Origin: a virus
Length of the DNA stretch: 35,745 nucleotides
IMG/VR virus record: IMGVR_UViG_3300047287_000356
Span: 1-35,745 of that record
Strand: one strand, 5' to 3'
Shown here piece after piece: positions 15,761 to 23,995 of the stretch. The position numbers and the translations under genes were made by a program. Every line of letters begins with the position of its first letter. Position 1 is the first letter of the stretch. The notes under the pieces were generated by a model. The model saw only the letters and a program-made list of their open reading frames with translations, was not told the origin of the DNA and searched no databases.

Positions 15761-18355
15761 ATGGCAAACTTGAATAGACCGGGGGTTTTTGTCACCCAAA
15801 CCTCCACTGGTGGCTTGCCTCAACCTATCGCTACCCACGCAGTAGGTTACATCTTCGGTACCACCGAAAACGAGGAGTACTACAGCAATAATGCTCAAGG
15901 CTACTCCCCCCTGCTGCCTTATAAGCCCACTCAGATCGCTTCTACGGAAGATTTCGTAGCAAAATCCGGTGGGGTGATTCCTACAGCTAACGCTGGAGCT
16001 CTCGTTACTTATGACTCTATCAAAGGGTTTTTTGATAACGTAGGGACCAACGGCATTCTTTACTTCACCAGGGTAACTCCTACCCCGGAGACTTTGGTTA
16101 ACCTCGCAGCTTCTAGTGCTGGTAGTGGTTACAACGCCTTTGCCATTAAAGTAAACGGCAGGTATTTTGGTACACCGATCGGCATTAACGACGACGAAGG
16201 TACTGAGATCAAAGTAATTACAACCACCGGACTGGATCAGTACGATAACGCAAGAGACCTCTATCTGTTCCTGTCCGCATCTAGCGCTTCTTCGGACAAT
16301 TTCTCGGATTTCTACCGGGTAGAACAGACTGCAACAGAGGCTACACAGGCAAAATTCAGAATTTTCTCCAGGGACGTAACCAACCTACCAGAAATTAGCA
16401 ATTTTATTGCATATTCGTTCTCTGGAAGTGCTTATTCTTCTCCGGTAAACCTGCTCAGCTACACAACTCTGTACACTTCGATCAAAGAAGTCAACTTCCG
16501 TTGTGATTCTGTTGATGTTGGTACTGGTGAAGCCATCCGTTATGTATCAGGCGCCCAGTTAAGCTTGTTCATCGAGGCAAGAAACGACCAATTCCCTGGT
16601 ACTTACGACCCCGCAACTGATCAAAATCAAATCCTCAAGGATTTTCTAATTGACCAGAGCATTTACGCCAATGTAGTATCTATCCCCGACGGTAAAATCT
16701 TAGCTGTTTCGCTCGACTCCACCTCTGGTGTAGATCCTGCTAACAAGTGGAGAGATGTAGATGCTGGGTACTGGGTTTACGACCTTTCCGGTACGTCCTT
16801 TTCTCTGCTTGTAGATGGCTCGGACAAAATTCTACCTTCAGGGTCTATCTCTGGTGGTGTTAGAGAGGGCTATCTACCAAAAACCGTCCAGGTGTTCTAT
16901 GTCAACGTTCTTGGAGAAAACCGGGCCATTATCGTCAATGGCTCTACTCCTCAGGAGCTGGCTGACGAACTCCGGGACCAGCTAACTGCTCTGTTTGTGG
17001 AGAAGAACGTAGCTGAATACTACAAAATCGAGTCAGTAGCGTACCCGACTATCTCAACCGACACCTACACCGGTAACAACGGCAGTAGCTACTCGCTTCT
17101 AGTGAGCCAGGCTGGTGCTCCGTCTATTCGCCCGTCGTTTGAGGACAACTCCTATACCGGTAACGAGTTCTACTCGTTTGATTATGTCCTTAAGATCAAG
17201 ATCACCTCAAAAAATGGTGTTGCTGCTCCGGTAATTCCTGGTAACAACCGGTTTGGTATTCTGGACACCAACGTAGCGAGACTTAACTCATCGTCCCAGG
17301 ACGAAGACTATGAGTCTTACAAGCTTACCCAGATCGCAAAGGCCCAGGACTTTGTATATGCCATCGAAGAAGGGATGGGCTCTGCTACATTCGCACCTGG
17401 GTTCTTGTTTGCCCCTGAAGCGTATGCCGAGCTGGTATACAATGTAGACGGAGACCTGCAGAGTAAGTCTGAGGCCCGCCTTGAGAGGGTAAAGATCACC
17501 CAGTCCCTGACGAAAGTCGCAGAAGGTAACGTGGGTGTGACAGAAGGTGTCACTAACACCCAGCACATCGCTCTGATCGACTGTGGTGGAGACGAAGAGA
17601 ACCTGCCCCAGGCTCAAGACGAACTGGCAGTTATCAAATCGCTTGTCGGGGTACCTTATGGTCATGCCGCTTTCTACGCGCCTTACGTCCAAAACCTGAA
17701 CGACCGCTACGTGCCTGCTAGCGCATACGTCGCTGGTATTGCTTGCTCTCGTTATATCAACGAAGGCTTCCAGCAACCCCCTGCTGGCTCGCGTTACCCT
17801 TTGCGCGGTGCAAAGGGTCTTAAATTCACGATCAGTGCTCAACAACAGGAAGTCACTTACGCCCTCGGCCTGAACCCGATCCGTTCTCTGCCTAACCGTG
17901 GGATCGTTGCCTGGGGTGCTCGCACCTTATCAAGTAACGCTCTGTTCAAGTTCGTTAATACCCGCGCTATTCTCAACGTCATCATCGACGTTCTGGGGCG
18001 TAGCTTCGACGACATTCTGTTTGAACAGATTGATTCTGCAGGTACTCTGTACTCGCGGATTCGCTCCGTAGCTTCTCAAGTTCTGCACCAGTTCTACCGT
18101 CAAGGAGCACTGTTCGGCGGAAGCCCTGAGCAAGCCTATGCGATTGTCTGCTCCACAGACAACAACTCCAACACCGATCTAGAGCAGGGTACGGTCCAAG
18201 CCGACATTTACGTGTCCACCAGCCCGACTCTTGAGCGTATTCCCATCACCTTGATCCGCACTCCTGCTGGTCAAGTAGCCCTGATTAGCGATTCTTTCTC
18301 CCGTAATGGAGATAGATATACCACATCTTTGGGTATTACCTCTAACTTCCTGTGA
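15761..18355 (+). CDS. contractile tail sheath protein
   Basis: The 864-residue product is a tail sheath subunit, whose contraction drives the tube into the host. The N-terminus MANLNRPGVFVTQTSTGG is the usual sheath start. The C-terminal domain carries conserved blocks: RYPLRGAKGLKF, then LGLNPIRSLPNRGIVAWGAR, TLSSNALFKFVNTRA, a QGALFGGSPEQAYAI loop and VQADIYVSTSPTLERIPI. It is longer than Mu or P2 sheaths (about 400-500 residues), with a large insertion in the middle, as in other large myoviruses. Its stop overlaps the protease start (TGATG), so the two are translationally coupled. A late-type motif precedes it. Confidence 0.93.
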   Translation: MANLNRPGVFVTQTSTGGLPQPIATHAVGYIFGTTENEEYYSNNAQGYSPLLPYKPTQIASTEDFVAKSGGVIPTANAGALVTYDSIKGFFDNVGTNGILYFTRVTPTPETLVNLAASSAGSGYNAFAIKVNGRYFGTPIGINDDEGTEIKVITTTGLDQYDNARDLYLFLSASSASSDNFSDFYRVEQTATEATQAKFRIFSRDVTNLPEISNFIAYSFSGSAYSSPVNLLSYTTLYTSIKEVNFRCDSVDVGTGEAIRYVSGAQLSLFIEARNDQFPGTYDPATDQNQILKDFLIDQSIYANVVSIPDGKILAVSLDSTSGVDPANKWRDVDAGYWVYDLSGTSFSLLVDGSDKILPSGSISGGVREGYLPKTVQVFYVNVLGENRAIIVNGSTPQELADELRDQLTALFVEKNVAEYYKIESVAYPTISTDTYTGNNGSSYSLLVSQAGAPSIRPSFEDNSYTGNEFYSFDYVLKIKITSKNGVAAPVIPGNNRFGILDTNVARLNSSSQDEDYESYKLTQIAKAQDFVYAIEEGMGSATFAPGFLFAPEAYAELVYNVDGDLQSKSEARLERVKITQSLTKVAEGNVGVTEGVTNTQHIALIDCGGDEENLPQAQDELAVIKSLVGVPYGHAAFYAPYVQNLNDRYVPASAYVAGIACSRYINEGFQQPPAGSRYPLRGAKGLKFTISAQQQEVTYALGLNPIRSLPNRGIVAWGARTLSSNALFKFVNTRAILNVIIDVLGRSFDDILFEQIDSAGTLYSRIRSVASQVLHQFYRQGALFGGSPEQAYAIVCSTDNNSNTDLEQGTVQADIYVSTSPTLERIPITLIRTPAGQVALISDSFSRNGDRYTTSLGITSNFL

Positions 18356-20196
18356 TGGACCAAGTCCTTAACTCACAAGTACCTCTGACAGCACAACAAC
18401 CCAAAAGGGTTGTTAATGTTGAAATGTTCCGAGCTGGTCCTCAGATCAGCTCTACGGGACAAAAGATGATGTTCAGCGAAGACGACTTAGACCAGGTCGT
18501 AGGTAGTTATGACCCTGCCACTCATGAAGCTCCGCTGATCATTGGCCATGACCAGGAGGACGGAACTCCGGCTCTAGGTTGGGTCAGAGGGCTTTGGAGA
18601 AAAGGCAAAGAGCTTTGGGGTAAGGTCGAGCTTACCCCTAAGGCTGAACAGCTCATCAAAGATGGGGTGTTTAAAAAAGTAAGCAGTTCTTTCTACCTGC
18701 CCGATGCAGAAACTAACCCGACACCGGGTTCGCTATCTCTGCGCCATCTAGGGCTGGTTTCCATCCCAGCCGTCAAAGGTCTTACTGCTTTTGCAGAGGG
18801 TCTAGCAGGTCAAGAAACTGTAACTATCACCCCATCCGAGTGGGGATCTTCCATTTCGTTTAAAGAAACTTCAGAAACTAAACCAACTATGGCTAGAAAA
18901 AAGAACGCAACGAGCCCCATCTCGGTTGATCATGCTGATGGTGGGCCTATGACCGTTCATATCAACATCGGTTCGGGTCAATCCAAGCCGAATTTGTATG
19001 ACGGTGATGGTAATCGGATCAGTGAGACTGGTGCTCCGGCTGATTACGACATGGACTACGGGGATATGGACGCCGACCCTGAAATGGTTGACCCCAATCA
19101 ACAAGATCAACCTGGTCCTGGCATGTCGGATATGGATCCTACCCACGCTCCTATGGGTGAATCCCCTCAGGGCGAAGACGAAGACTATGTCGAGGGTCCT
19201 GACGGTGACAACATGGGCACCGAAGACGACGGCAGTGCTAAGCCTGTCGCAGAGCACCAGACCGTTCCCGGATCTGGCGGTGGCGGCACCCCGCCTACCG
19301 ACTCCGAGGACATCTCTGGTGATGTAGAGGGCGACGACAAAGTCGCTTCGCAACTTGCTTCGCAATATACTGAGGAGCAGCTTATCAAAGCGCTTTATAG
19401 TAAAACCAGTACTGCTTCCATGATGGAAGGCATGAGCTATTCTGAGTGCGGCGAGGACGACGATGAAAAGGAAGATTATAGCGAGTCTGATGACGACGAG
19501 AACCAACCCTCCAGAGAGAAAGAAGAAGAAAAAGGTGGCATGTTTGGTGAGAACGAAGAGGATGAAGAAGATGAAGATGAAGATGAAGATGAAAAGGACG
19601 ATGACGAGTGGGGCGGTAAATCAGACCATGCTGAGTGCGGTGGCGTAGATGCGAATCCCGCACCTATGACCGCAGGCACCAAGCCTGGTGGGAAGAGTGT
19701 TTCTGAAGCGGCTACAGGATCTCGTAGCTACAGCGAACCCGCTGTCAGAGATCGTGGCTTACAAGCCAGGGTAGCCGAACTGGAAGAAGAACTCGCCCGT
19801 CAGAAAAAGCTGATGCGTGAGAAGGAAATCACTGACTTTGCTGAGTCTGTCTACGACACAGGCCGACTCACTGCTCAGATTGTTCCTCCGTCTGATCTGG
19901 TTCGTTTCATGGAGACCCTCAACTCCAAGAACACAGTCAACTTCAGCGAGGCTGGGAAAACTTCCCAGTATGACTTCTTCAAGTCCATGTTGGAAAACCT
20001 TCCGGCAATGGTCAGCTTTGAAGAAGTTGCCACTAAGACTTCTGCTCCGGCCAAGAAGTCTGCACCTAAGCCTACTGTCGACGGTTATGTATATGACCCG
20101 AGAACTTCTGACCTGCATGCTCAGGCTCTGGAGTATTCAGAAAGCAAAGGTGTAACTTACGAGATTGCCTTGCGCAATGTCTTGTCGGAAAACTGA
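18355..20196 (+). CDS. prohead protease / scaffold fusion (Mu gpI-like)
   Basis: The 613-residue protein starts at ATG 18355 overlapping the sheath stop. Residues 20-150 resemble the Mu gpI prohead protease: LIIGHDQEDGTPALGWVRG holds a likely catalytic His, and FKKVSSSFYLPD holds a likely Ser. The rest is scaffold-like: a Gly/Pro/Asp-rich middle, a stretch of alternating Glu/Asp (near residues 390-425), a heptad region (ARVAELEEELARQKKLM) and a C-terminal helical part. In Mu and lambda, protease and scaffold share a reading frame and the scaffold also starts internally. Here a GTTTAAAG motif (18858-18865) lies 23 bases before an in-frame ATG at 18889. It precedes the decoration and capsid genes, as expected. 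Confidence 0.85.
   Translation: MDQVLNSQVPLTAQQPKRVVNVEMFRAGPQISSTGQKMMFSEDDLDQVVGSYDPATHEAPLIIGHDQEDGTPALGWVRGLWRKGKELWGKVELTPKAEQLIKDGVFKKVSSSFYLPDAETNPTPGSLSLRHLGLVSIPAVKGLTAFAEGLAGQETVTITPSEWGSSISFKETSETKPTMARKKNATSPISVDHADGGPMTVHINIGSGQSKPNLYDGDGNRISETGAPADYDMDYGDMDADPEMVDPNQQDQPGPGMSDMDPTHAPMGESPQGEDEDYVEGPDGDNMGTEDDGSAKPVAEHQTVPGSGGGGTPPTDSEDISGDVEGDDKVASQLASQYTEEQLIKALYSKTSTASMMEGMSYSECGEDDDEKEDYSESDDDENQPSREKEEEKGGMFGENEEDEEDEDEDEDEKDDDEWGGKSDHAECGGVDANPAPMTAGTKPGGKSVSEAATGSRSYSEPAVRDRGLQARVAELEEELARQKKLMREKEITDFAESVYDTGRLTAQIVPPSDLVRFMETLNSKNTVNFSEAGKTSQYDFFKSMLENLPAMVSFEEVATKTSAPAKKSAPKPTVDGYVYDPRTSDLHAQALEYSESKGVTYEIALRNVLSEN
18858..18865 (+). promoter_or_regulatory. internal late promoter-like motif GTTTAAAG before nested scaffold start
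   Basis: Plus-strand GTTTAAAG lies inside the protease coding region, 23 bases before the in-frame ATG at 18889. The spacing equals that at the portal gene. Confidence 0.6.
18889..20196 (+). CDS. nested scaffold protein (internal start in protease gene)
   Basis: This frame is the C-terminal 435 residues of the protease/scaffold gene, beginning MARKKNATSPISVDHADGG. It excludes the whole protease domain and keeps the acidic and coiled-coil parts, just as the Mu Z or lambda Nu3 scaffold is nested in the protease gene. The start is supported by the GTTTAAAG motif 23 bases upstream and by the basic N-terminus (ARKK) after the protease domain. No clear Shine-Dalgarno is visible. The role would be an internal scaffold for capsid assembly that is degraded by the full-length protease. 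The nested product is inferred, not proved. Confidence 0.6.
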   Translation: MARKKNATSPISVDHADGGPMTVHINIGSGQSKPNLYDGDGNRISETGAPADYDMDYGDMDADPEMVDPNQQDQPGPGMSDMDPTHAPMGESPQGEDEDYVEGPDGDNMGTEDDGSAKPVAEHQTVPGSGGGGTPPTDSEDISGDVEGDDKVASQLASQYTEEQLIKALYSKTSTASMMEGMSYSECGEDDDEKEDYSESDDDENQPSREKEEEKGGMFGENEEDEEDEDEDEDEKDDDEWGGKSDHAECGGVDANPAPMTAGTKPGGKSVSEAATGSRSYSEPAVRDRGLQARVAELEEELARQKKLMREKEITDFAESVYDTGRLTAQIVPPSDLVRFMETLNSKNTVNFSEAGKTSQYDFFKSMLENLPAMVSFEEVATKTSAPAKKSAPKPTVDGYVYDPRTSDLHAQALEYSESKGVTYEIALRNVLSEN

Positions 20197-20212
20197 TTAA
20201 AACAAAGAAACT

Positions 20213-20737
20213 ATGGCCAAAGATCCGCGCTATATGTCCTTTGACCATCAGTATGTAGAGACTGTCACGGTCACTGACTCTGACGCTCTCGCTGATGGTG
20301 TAGAGGCTCATCGCTTCGTTAAGCGTAACGGAGCTTATGCTGATGCCGGTGGTTATGCCGCTGGTGCATCTATTTACAGACTGTATGGCCAAGGCGAGCT
20401 AACCGCCAAAGGCTATCAAGTCGACGACGGTACGACCCTCGTTTACGAAGGTCAACTCAACCCGTCTACCACCCCGCTCAAGCCGGGTGTGTTTCCCTAC
20501 CAAGGTCTGCTCAGCATCGTCACTACTGGCATTGCCATTATTGAAGTTGCTCCGAACGCAGGTGCTATCAGCCTGGACTCCCCTGTCTGGTCTGACTCCT
20601 CCGGCCGGGCTACGACTGTTGGTGCTGGTGCATCGATTGTGATGGGCCGCGCTCTTGACTCTGCTGCTGCGAGCACTGCAGGTCAATATATCCGCGTCAA
20701 ACTCGGCAACGAGTCTGGTGCATACCTATCCGACTGA
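20213..20737 (+). CDS. capsid decoration protein (DUF2190-like)
   Basis: The 174-residue beta-rich protein sits between scaffold and major capsid, the usual position of head decoration proteins. The C-terminal part, with GLLSIVTTGIAIIEVAPNAG, then VWSDSSGRATTV and GRALDSAAASTAGQYIRVKL, matches the pattern of DUF2190-type decoration proteins, which bind the outer capsid and stabilise it. Codon use is GC-rich and strong, as for the capsid gene. It starts 16 bases after the protease stop and is followed by the capsid ATG after 11 bases, so all are likely co-transcribed. Confidence 0.7.
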   Translation: MAKDPRYMSFDHQYVETVTVTDSDALADGVEAHRFVKRNGAYADAGGYAAGASIYRLYGQGELTAKGYQVDDGTTLVYEGQLNPSTTPLKPGVFPYQGLLSIVTTGIAIIEVAPNAGAISLDSPVWSDSSGRATTVGAGASIVMGRALDSAAASTAGQYIRVKLGNESGAYLSD

Positions 20738-20748
20738 GGTAATTAATT

Positions 20749-22653
20749 ATGATGAATCTTGATCAGGTTAGGGTTATTGACCCTATCCTCACGCAACTTG
20801 CACAGGGTTAATTTGGTAGCCGTGCCACGGAGTAATCTGTGGTATAATAAGGGGGTGAATTGCTGGGAAACCTAAGTTCAAACCTTCAGCCATGGAAACC
20901 ATCTACGATCAGTTTATTAAACACTGTTCGAGCATTGAGAGTCAAGAAGTAAAGTCTGGAATTTATATGGAAAAACACCATATAGTACCCAGACACTGCG
21001 GGGAGGTGATGAGAAAACTAACATCTTACTTCTCTCCAGAAAAAATCACATCTTAGCTCACTACTACAGGTGGATTTCTTATAATTCTCCTAAAGATAAA
21101 ATAGCCTATCTTTTTATGGTAGGTGATCCTACAGGGGAAGCAAAGAGAGAGTCGGGTAGATTAGCTCAAAAGACATGGACGCCACAAAAGCGATCTGAAT
21201 GTTCTAAAAAAGCTTATCAAACCATGCTTATAAGGAATTCTGGGATGGTCTTTAGGGGTGAGTCTTGGAAGAAAAATGTCTCTGATGCTGCCAAGCGAAA
21301 TATCGCTGAAAACAGATCAAAGAGAATCTCTCCAGACACTCTAATTCTATATGATTCTGTATTTGAATTCAAATATAAGAACTCAAAGGAAGTCATCAAC
21401 CAGTCCGACTTTTCTGATTTTGTCCAAACCAGTAAGCACTTGTGCTCTGTTTTTGGACTAAACGTCAAGGAAAGTGAGCATAAAAAATTCTTAGTCTTTG
21501 TGAAAGGAAAAAGAAAATCTTTTCATGGCATTGTTTTGAATAAGGTAATCAGCAGCCAAGCCGTAGAGGGCACAGGTTCTACGGAAGGTTCAACGACTAG
21601 ACAGTGAGTCCCAACAATAATCTGTCCAAGAGCGCCCTCCAACCTGCAAAGGTTGAAGATATAGTCTGGACTTATAGGAAACTATAAGAAGTAGAGTTTA
21701 AATGACTTTACGTTAACATACCGTACAAAAATGCTGAAGGTGTAGCTACCTTCTTCGGTCCTGCAGTTAGTATGAATGTTCGCGCTGGTAGAACACTTGT
21801 GTTTGGCAAGGAAGCCTTTGCTGCACAAACTTTCTTACGCGCACCTGGTGCCAACATTCAGAAGATCCAAAACCAATTCGGTACTCGTAGTTTCTCGCTT
21901 CGTCAAGAAGCGATTAGCTGGGCAATCGCCGAAGAGGTCGCTGCCGAAGCCAAAAACGGGGCCGCACAGATCGACCTGCGTCAATACGCAGCTAAGGACG
22001 CTGCTAACCGTCTCATGCAGTCCTGGGAAGTACAAGTCGCTGACAAAGTGACCGACATTGCCCAGTACGAGACCGACAACGTCCTCGACCTGTCCACCTA
22101 CAACGGTGGTGCTGATCAATTTAATAACCCCACCTCGGACATCGAGGTGCTCATGGACGCCGCTAAGGAACAAGTCCGTAGCCAAATTGGTATTTATCCC
22201 AACAAGCTCGTACTTAGTCCTGATGCTTTTAACGCCCTCAAGCGTAACAAGCGTATCCGTGACTTCATGCAGCGGGGTATTCTGGTCGACGAGAAGAGCC
22301 TTGCTCAGATCTTCGGCCTTGATGAGATTCGTGTTGCTCGTCGTCTCAAGCTGGACCAGGAAACTGGTGCTCTGGAGAACATCTACAACAACATCGCGAT
22401 TCTCTTCTACCATCCTAGTGCTTCGACTGATGGTTTCATGCCTGCTCTTGATAGCAACTACGGTAATCCGGCTTATGCCTATACCTACACGCTGTCTGGC
22501 TATCCTATCGCCACTCCTGAGCGCTTCAACGTAGACACCCGTGTCTTCACTGGTGACATCCTTGTTGAACGTAGCTTTGAGCTGGTTGGTATGGGTGAAA
22601 ACGGCAAGTGCGGTTCTGGCTTCGTGTTCCAGAATCCGGTTGGTGAACTTTGA
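20749..22653 (+). CDS. major capsid protein, split by a group I intron
   Basis: Exon 1 (20749-20808) encodes MMNLDQVRVIDPILTQLAQG and then meets an in-frame TAA. Exon 2 (21724-22653) resumes YKNAEGVATFFGPAV and runs to TGA, for 329 residues in total. The join restores LAQG-YKNAEG, the continuity expected in HK97-fold capsid proteins, where an N-terminal VRVIDPILT helix is followed by GYKNAE. Exon 2 holds the family-like segments GRTLVFGKEAF and NKLVLSPDAFNALKRNK. Without splicing only a 20-residue peptide would be made, or an N-truncated protein from ATG 21772, so the intron must be removed for capsid assembly. The gene follows decoration and scaffold genes and is closed by a strong terminator. 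Confidence 0.9.
20840..20848 (+). promoter_or_regulatory. extended -10 promoter candidate inside intron
   Basis: TGGTATAAT (TGn plus a perfect -10 hexamer at 20843-20848) lies 43 bases before the intron endonuclease ATG. The 12-base string CTGTGGTATAAT is identical to that of the tRNA-Val promoter at 31739-31750. No good -35 is seen here, and the bases also belong to the intron fold. Confidence 0.4.
20892..21607 (+). pseudogene. intron-encoded HNH homing endonuclease, frameshifted
   Basis: Frame one starts at ATG 20892 (METIYDQFIKHC) and reaches the HNH start EKHHIVPRHCG, but stops at TAG 21054. The rest of the family pattern continues in another frame: DEKTNILLLSRKNHILAHYY, then a basic C-terminal domain to TGA at 21607. 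Adding one G to the GGGG run at 21000-21003 would join both into a 238-residue protein of the T4 HNH type. So it is a recently broken homing endonuclease, a recoding site, or a sequencing error in a homopolymer. The gene's 3' end overlaps the intron R element. If truly broken, the intron may splice but not home. Confidence 0.8.
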
Positions 22654-22682
22654 TCAGCAACTAAGGTTGATCGCAATTAACG

Positions 22683-22708
22683 CAGGGGCCTTGTGCCCCT
22701 GTTTTTTT
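22683..22708 (+). terminator. Rho-independent terminator after capsid gene
   Basis: CAGGGGC, loop CTTGT, GCCCCTG, then seven T, 29 bases past the capsid stop. It closes the head operon. Confidence 0.92.
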
Positions 22709-22970
22709 ATTCGTCTCTCCAGAGCTTGACCTCAATCGAGACAAATTGCTCGCGTCGAAAAGTTAACTTGTACTGCCGGTAGACTTCATGCACAAACTGA
22801 GGGCTAGGTGCGAAGAAAGTCATGTGCTGACGCACAGTATTTCCTACACTGTCCAGCCCCCAGAATGTCAGGGTGTACTCGTACCTAGACTTGTGATCAG
22901 GTCGAGTTAGCAGCCGCGAATCCACCCTTTGTGTGAGTGCCTCTCTCCCGAGGCTACTTTGGATAGGCAT
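22707..22970 (-). CDS. hypothetical protein (87 aa)
   Basis: The 87-residue product is basic with a beta-rich middle (RYEYTLTFWGLDSVGN) and Phe/Tyr-rich end (VHEVYRQYKLTFRREQF). Its end meets the capsid terminator from the other side. It overlaps the upstream gene by 64 bases. No family is recognised. The Thr/Arg-rich first 25 residues lie in the overlap, so the true start could be further in. Confidence 0.55.
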   Translation of the reverse strand: MPIQSSLGREALTQRVDSRLLTRPDHKSRYEYTLTFWGLDSVGNTVRQHMTFFAPSPQFVHEVYRQYKLTFRREQFVSIEVKLWRDE

Positions 22971-23191
22971 TGATTTTGAAGCTCTTGTTCTGGAAATTTA
23001 CGAACAAGTTCTGCGATTGTCAAGTGCTGCTCACCGTACTGGGCGTGATACCAGTCCCGAACAATCCTGCTCCCCCTCTTGGGTAGCTCGACACCCTTTG
23101 ATTTGAGGAACCGGTGCAGTGCACTTCCAAGTCGAGCGTGGCTTTGCATGGTCTGATGAAACCTGGGCAGTCCTAGCCTAGCAGATGACAT
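22907..23191 (-). CDS. hypothetical basic protein (94 aa)
   Basis: The 94-residue protein is basic and helical (LGSALHRFLKSKGVELPKRG, AELVRKFPEQELQNQC) and ends in a His-rich tail. It may bind nucleic acid, but no motif supports a function. It is divergent from the gp36-like neck gene across a 31-base gap. Only the final residues overlap the downstream gene. Confidence 0.6.
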   Translation of the reverse strand: MSSARLGLPRFHQTMQSHARLGSALHRFLKSKGVELPKRGSRIVRDWYHAQYGEQHLTIAELVRKFPEQELQNQCLSKVASGERHSHKGWIRGC

Positions 23192-23194
23192 CGG

Positions 23195-23202
23195 GTTTAA
23201 AG
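23195..23202 (+). promoter_or_regulatory. late promoter-like motif GTTTAAAG before neck gene
   Basis: Plus-strand GTTTAAAG lies 20 bases before ATG 23223, in the gap between divergent genes. A GTATAC element lies within the leader. Confidence 0.65.
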
Positions 23203-23222
23203 TTCAGTATACATAACTTAAC

Positions 23223-23993
23223 ATGCCGCATACTCCTTACCCGGACGAGTTCGGCGTTGCCAATAATTGCGACCCGGCAACGGTAGATTATTTTATCGAA
23301 GTATTCGGCTACCAGGAAGCGGTAGAATTATCAAATATTGACGCACCTACTGGTAACAAAATTAACTACGGTAAGATTCAAATCGCTTTGAACGATGCCG
23401 CAGTATTAATCAATAACTACATCACTACAGCTCCTCCGCAGGGTAAAATCCTAATCGCTGGGTCTTACCGCCGCACCCAGGCAATCCTGGCTCGTGCATA
23501 TCTCGACACTCTGAGGCCCCGCGATCAGGTCCTAGAAGCGGCTAGAAAGGCCATGGACCAGCTTGACCTATGGGCGTCTCGTCAGTCGCCTTCAAGCGGC
23601 CTACGGTGGCAGGAAGCGTACAGATACTACGGTGGTACTTGCGGTATGGTCAGGTCTAATTTCCGCAGAGGTCGCAGCTACAGCGAAGACTCAATGTCGC
23701 GTTGGGTTCTTCGTGAAGGTGGCAACAACCGTTGGAATATGGTCCCTCGTAAGGAAGCTCATACCTCGGCACGAGGGGGTCAACTTGGACCGTCCGGCAG
23801 CCTGGACCACCCAATACCGGTCCCTAACTCAGTCATCGAGGCCAACGAGCTATTCGACTCACTTGAAACCACCAGAGACGTGTCGTCTTTCACCGACTCA
23901 CACGACGCCAGCTCCCCGGAAGATGGGTCGGTATTAGCTGGTAACGACGAGGGTAACCTCACCAGCGGTCTACAAGAATCTGATACTTTCTAA
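23223..23993 (+). CDS. head-tail connector (Mu gp36 / DUF1320-like)
   Basis: The first 120 residues match the pattern of DUF1320 (Mu gp36) neck proteins: a start motif near YFIEVFGYQEAVELSN, a helix IQIALNDAAVLINNYI, and a second helical half with RRTQAILARAYLDTL and EAARKAMDQLDLWAS. These proteins form the ring joining portal to tail. The C-terminal 120 residues are longer than in Mu: a Arg/Tyr-rich segment, then a Ser/Asp-rich disordered tail. It has its own late-type motif and is followed within 2 bases by the next small gene. Confidence 0.65.
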   Translation: MPHTPYPDEFGVANNCDPATVDYFIEVFGYQEAVELSNIDAPTGNKINYGKIQIALNDAAVLINNYITTAPPQGKILIAGSYRRTQAILARAYLDTLRPRDQVLEAARKAMDQLDLWASRQSPSSGLRWQEAYRYYGGTCGMVRSNFRRGRSYSEDSMSRWVLREGGNNRWNMVPRKEAHTSARGGQLGPSGSLDHPIPVPNSVIEANELFDSLETTRDVSSFTDSHDASSPEDGSVLAGNDEGNLTSGLQESDTF

Positions 23994-23995
23994 TC

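Larger units (their letters stand above)
20809..21723 (+). ncRNA. group I self-splicing intron in capsid gene
   Basis: A 915-base intron with the group I core: Q element AATTGCTGGGAAACC (20858-20872), R element around GTTCAACGACTAGAC (21588-21602) and S element AAGATATAGTCTGG (21656-21669). The 5' exon ends in U (GGGU, 20805-20808), and the internal guide GCC at 20819-20821 pairs with GGU, giving the canonical U-G pair. The preceding GUA (20816-20818) pairs with the first bases UAC of exon 2 (P10). The intron ends in G at 21723. These pairings independently predict the splice sites that restore the capsid frame. It resembles phage IA introns such as T4 td. It carries a broken HNH endonuclease gene. 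Confidence 0.92.

Noticed and set aside
17288-17845. Long open frame opposite the sheath gene
   Set aside because: It is antisense to strongly conserved sheath blocks and its translation has no protein-like pattern; a shadow of GC-rich coding.
19463-19682. Open frames of Ser or Lys/Met runs around the acidic stretch
   Set aside because: They are out-of-frame readings of the GAA/GAT repeats that code for the acidic scaffold segment.
20749-20811. Separate 20-residue peptide gene before the intron
   Set aside because: Its sequence is the capsid N-terminus and the stop belongs to the intron.
21835-22413. Long open frame opposite the capsid gene
   Set aside because: Antisense to the capsid coding sequence with no support; a shadow frame.
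21772-22653. Capsid protein starting at Met 21772 with no intron
   Set aside because: It would lack the conserved N-terminal VRVIDPILT and GYKNAE segments, which are present on either side of a clear group I intron.
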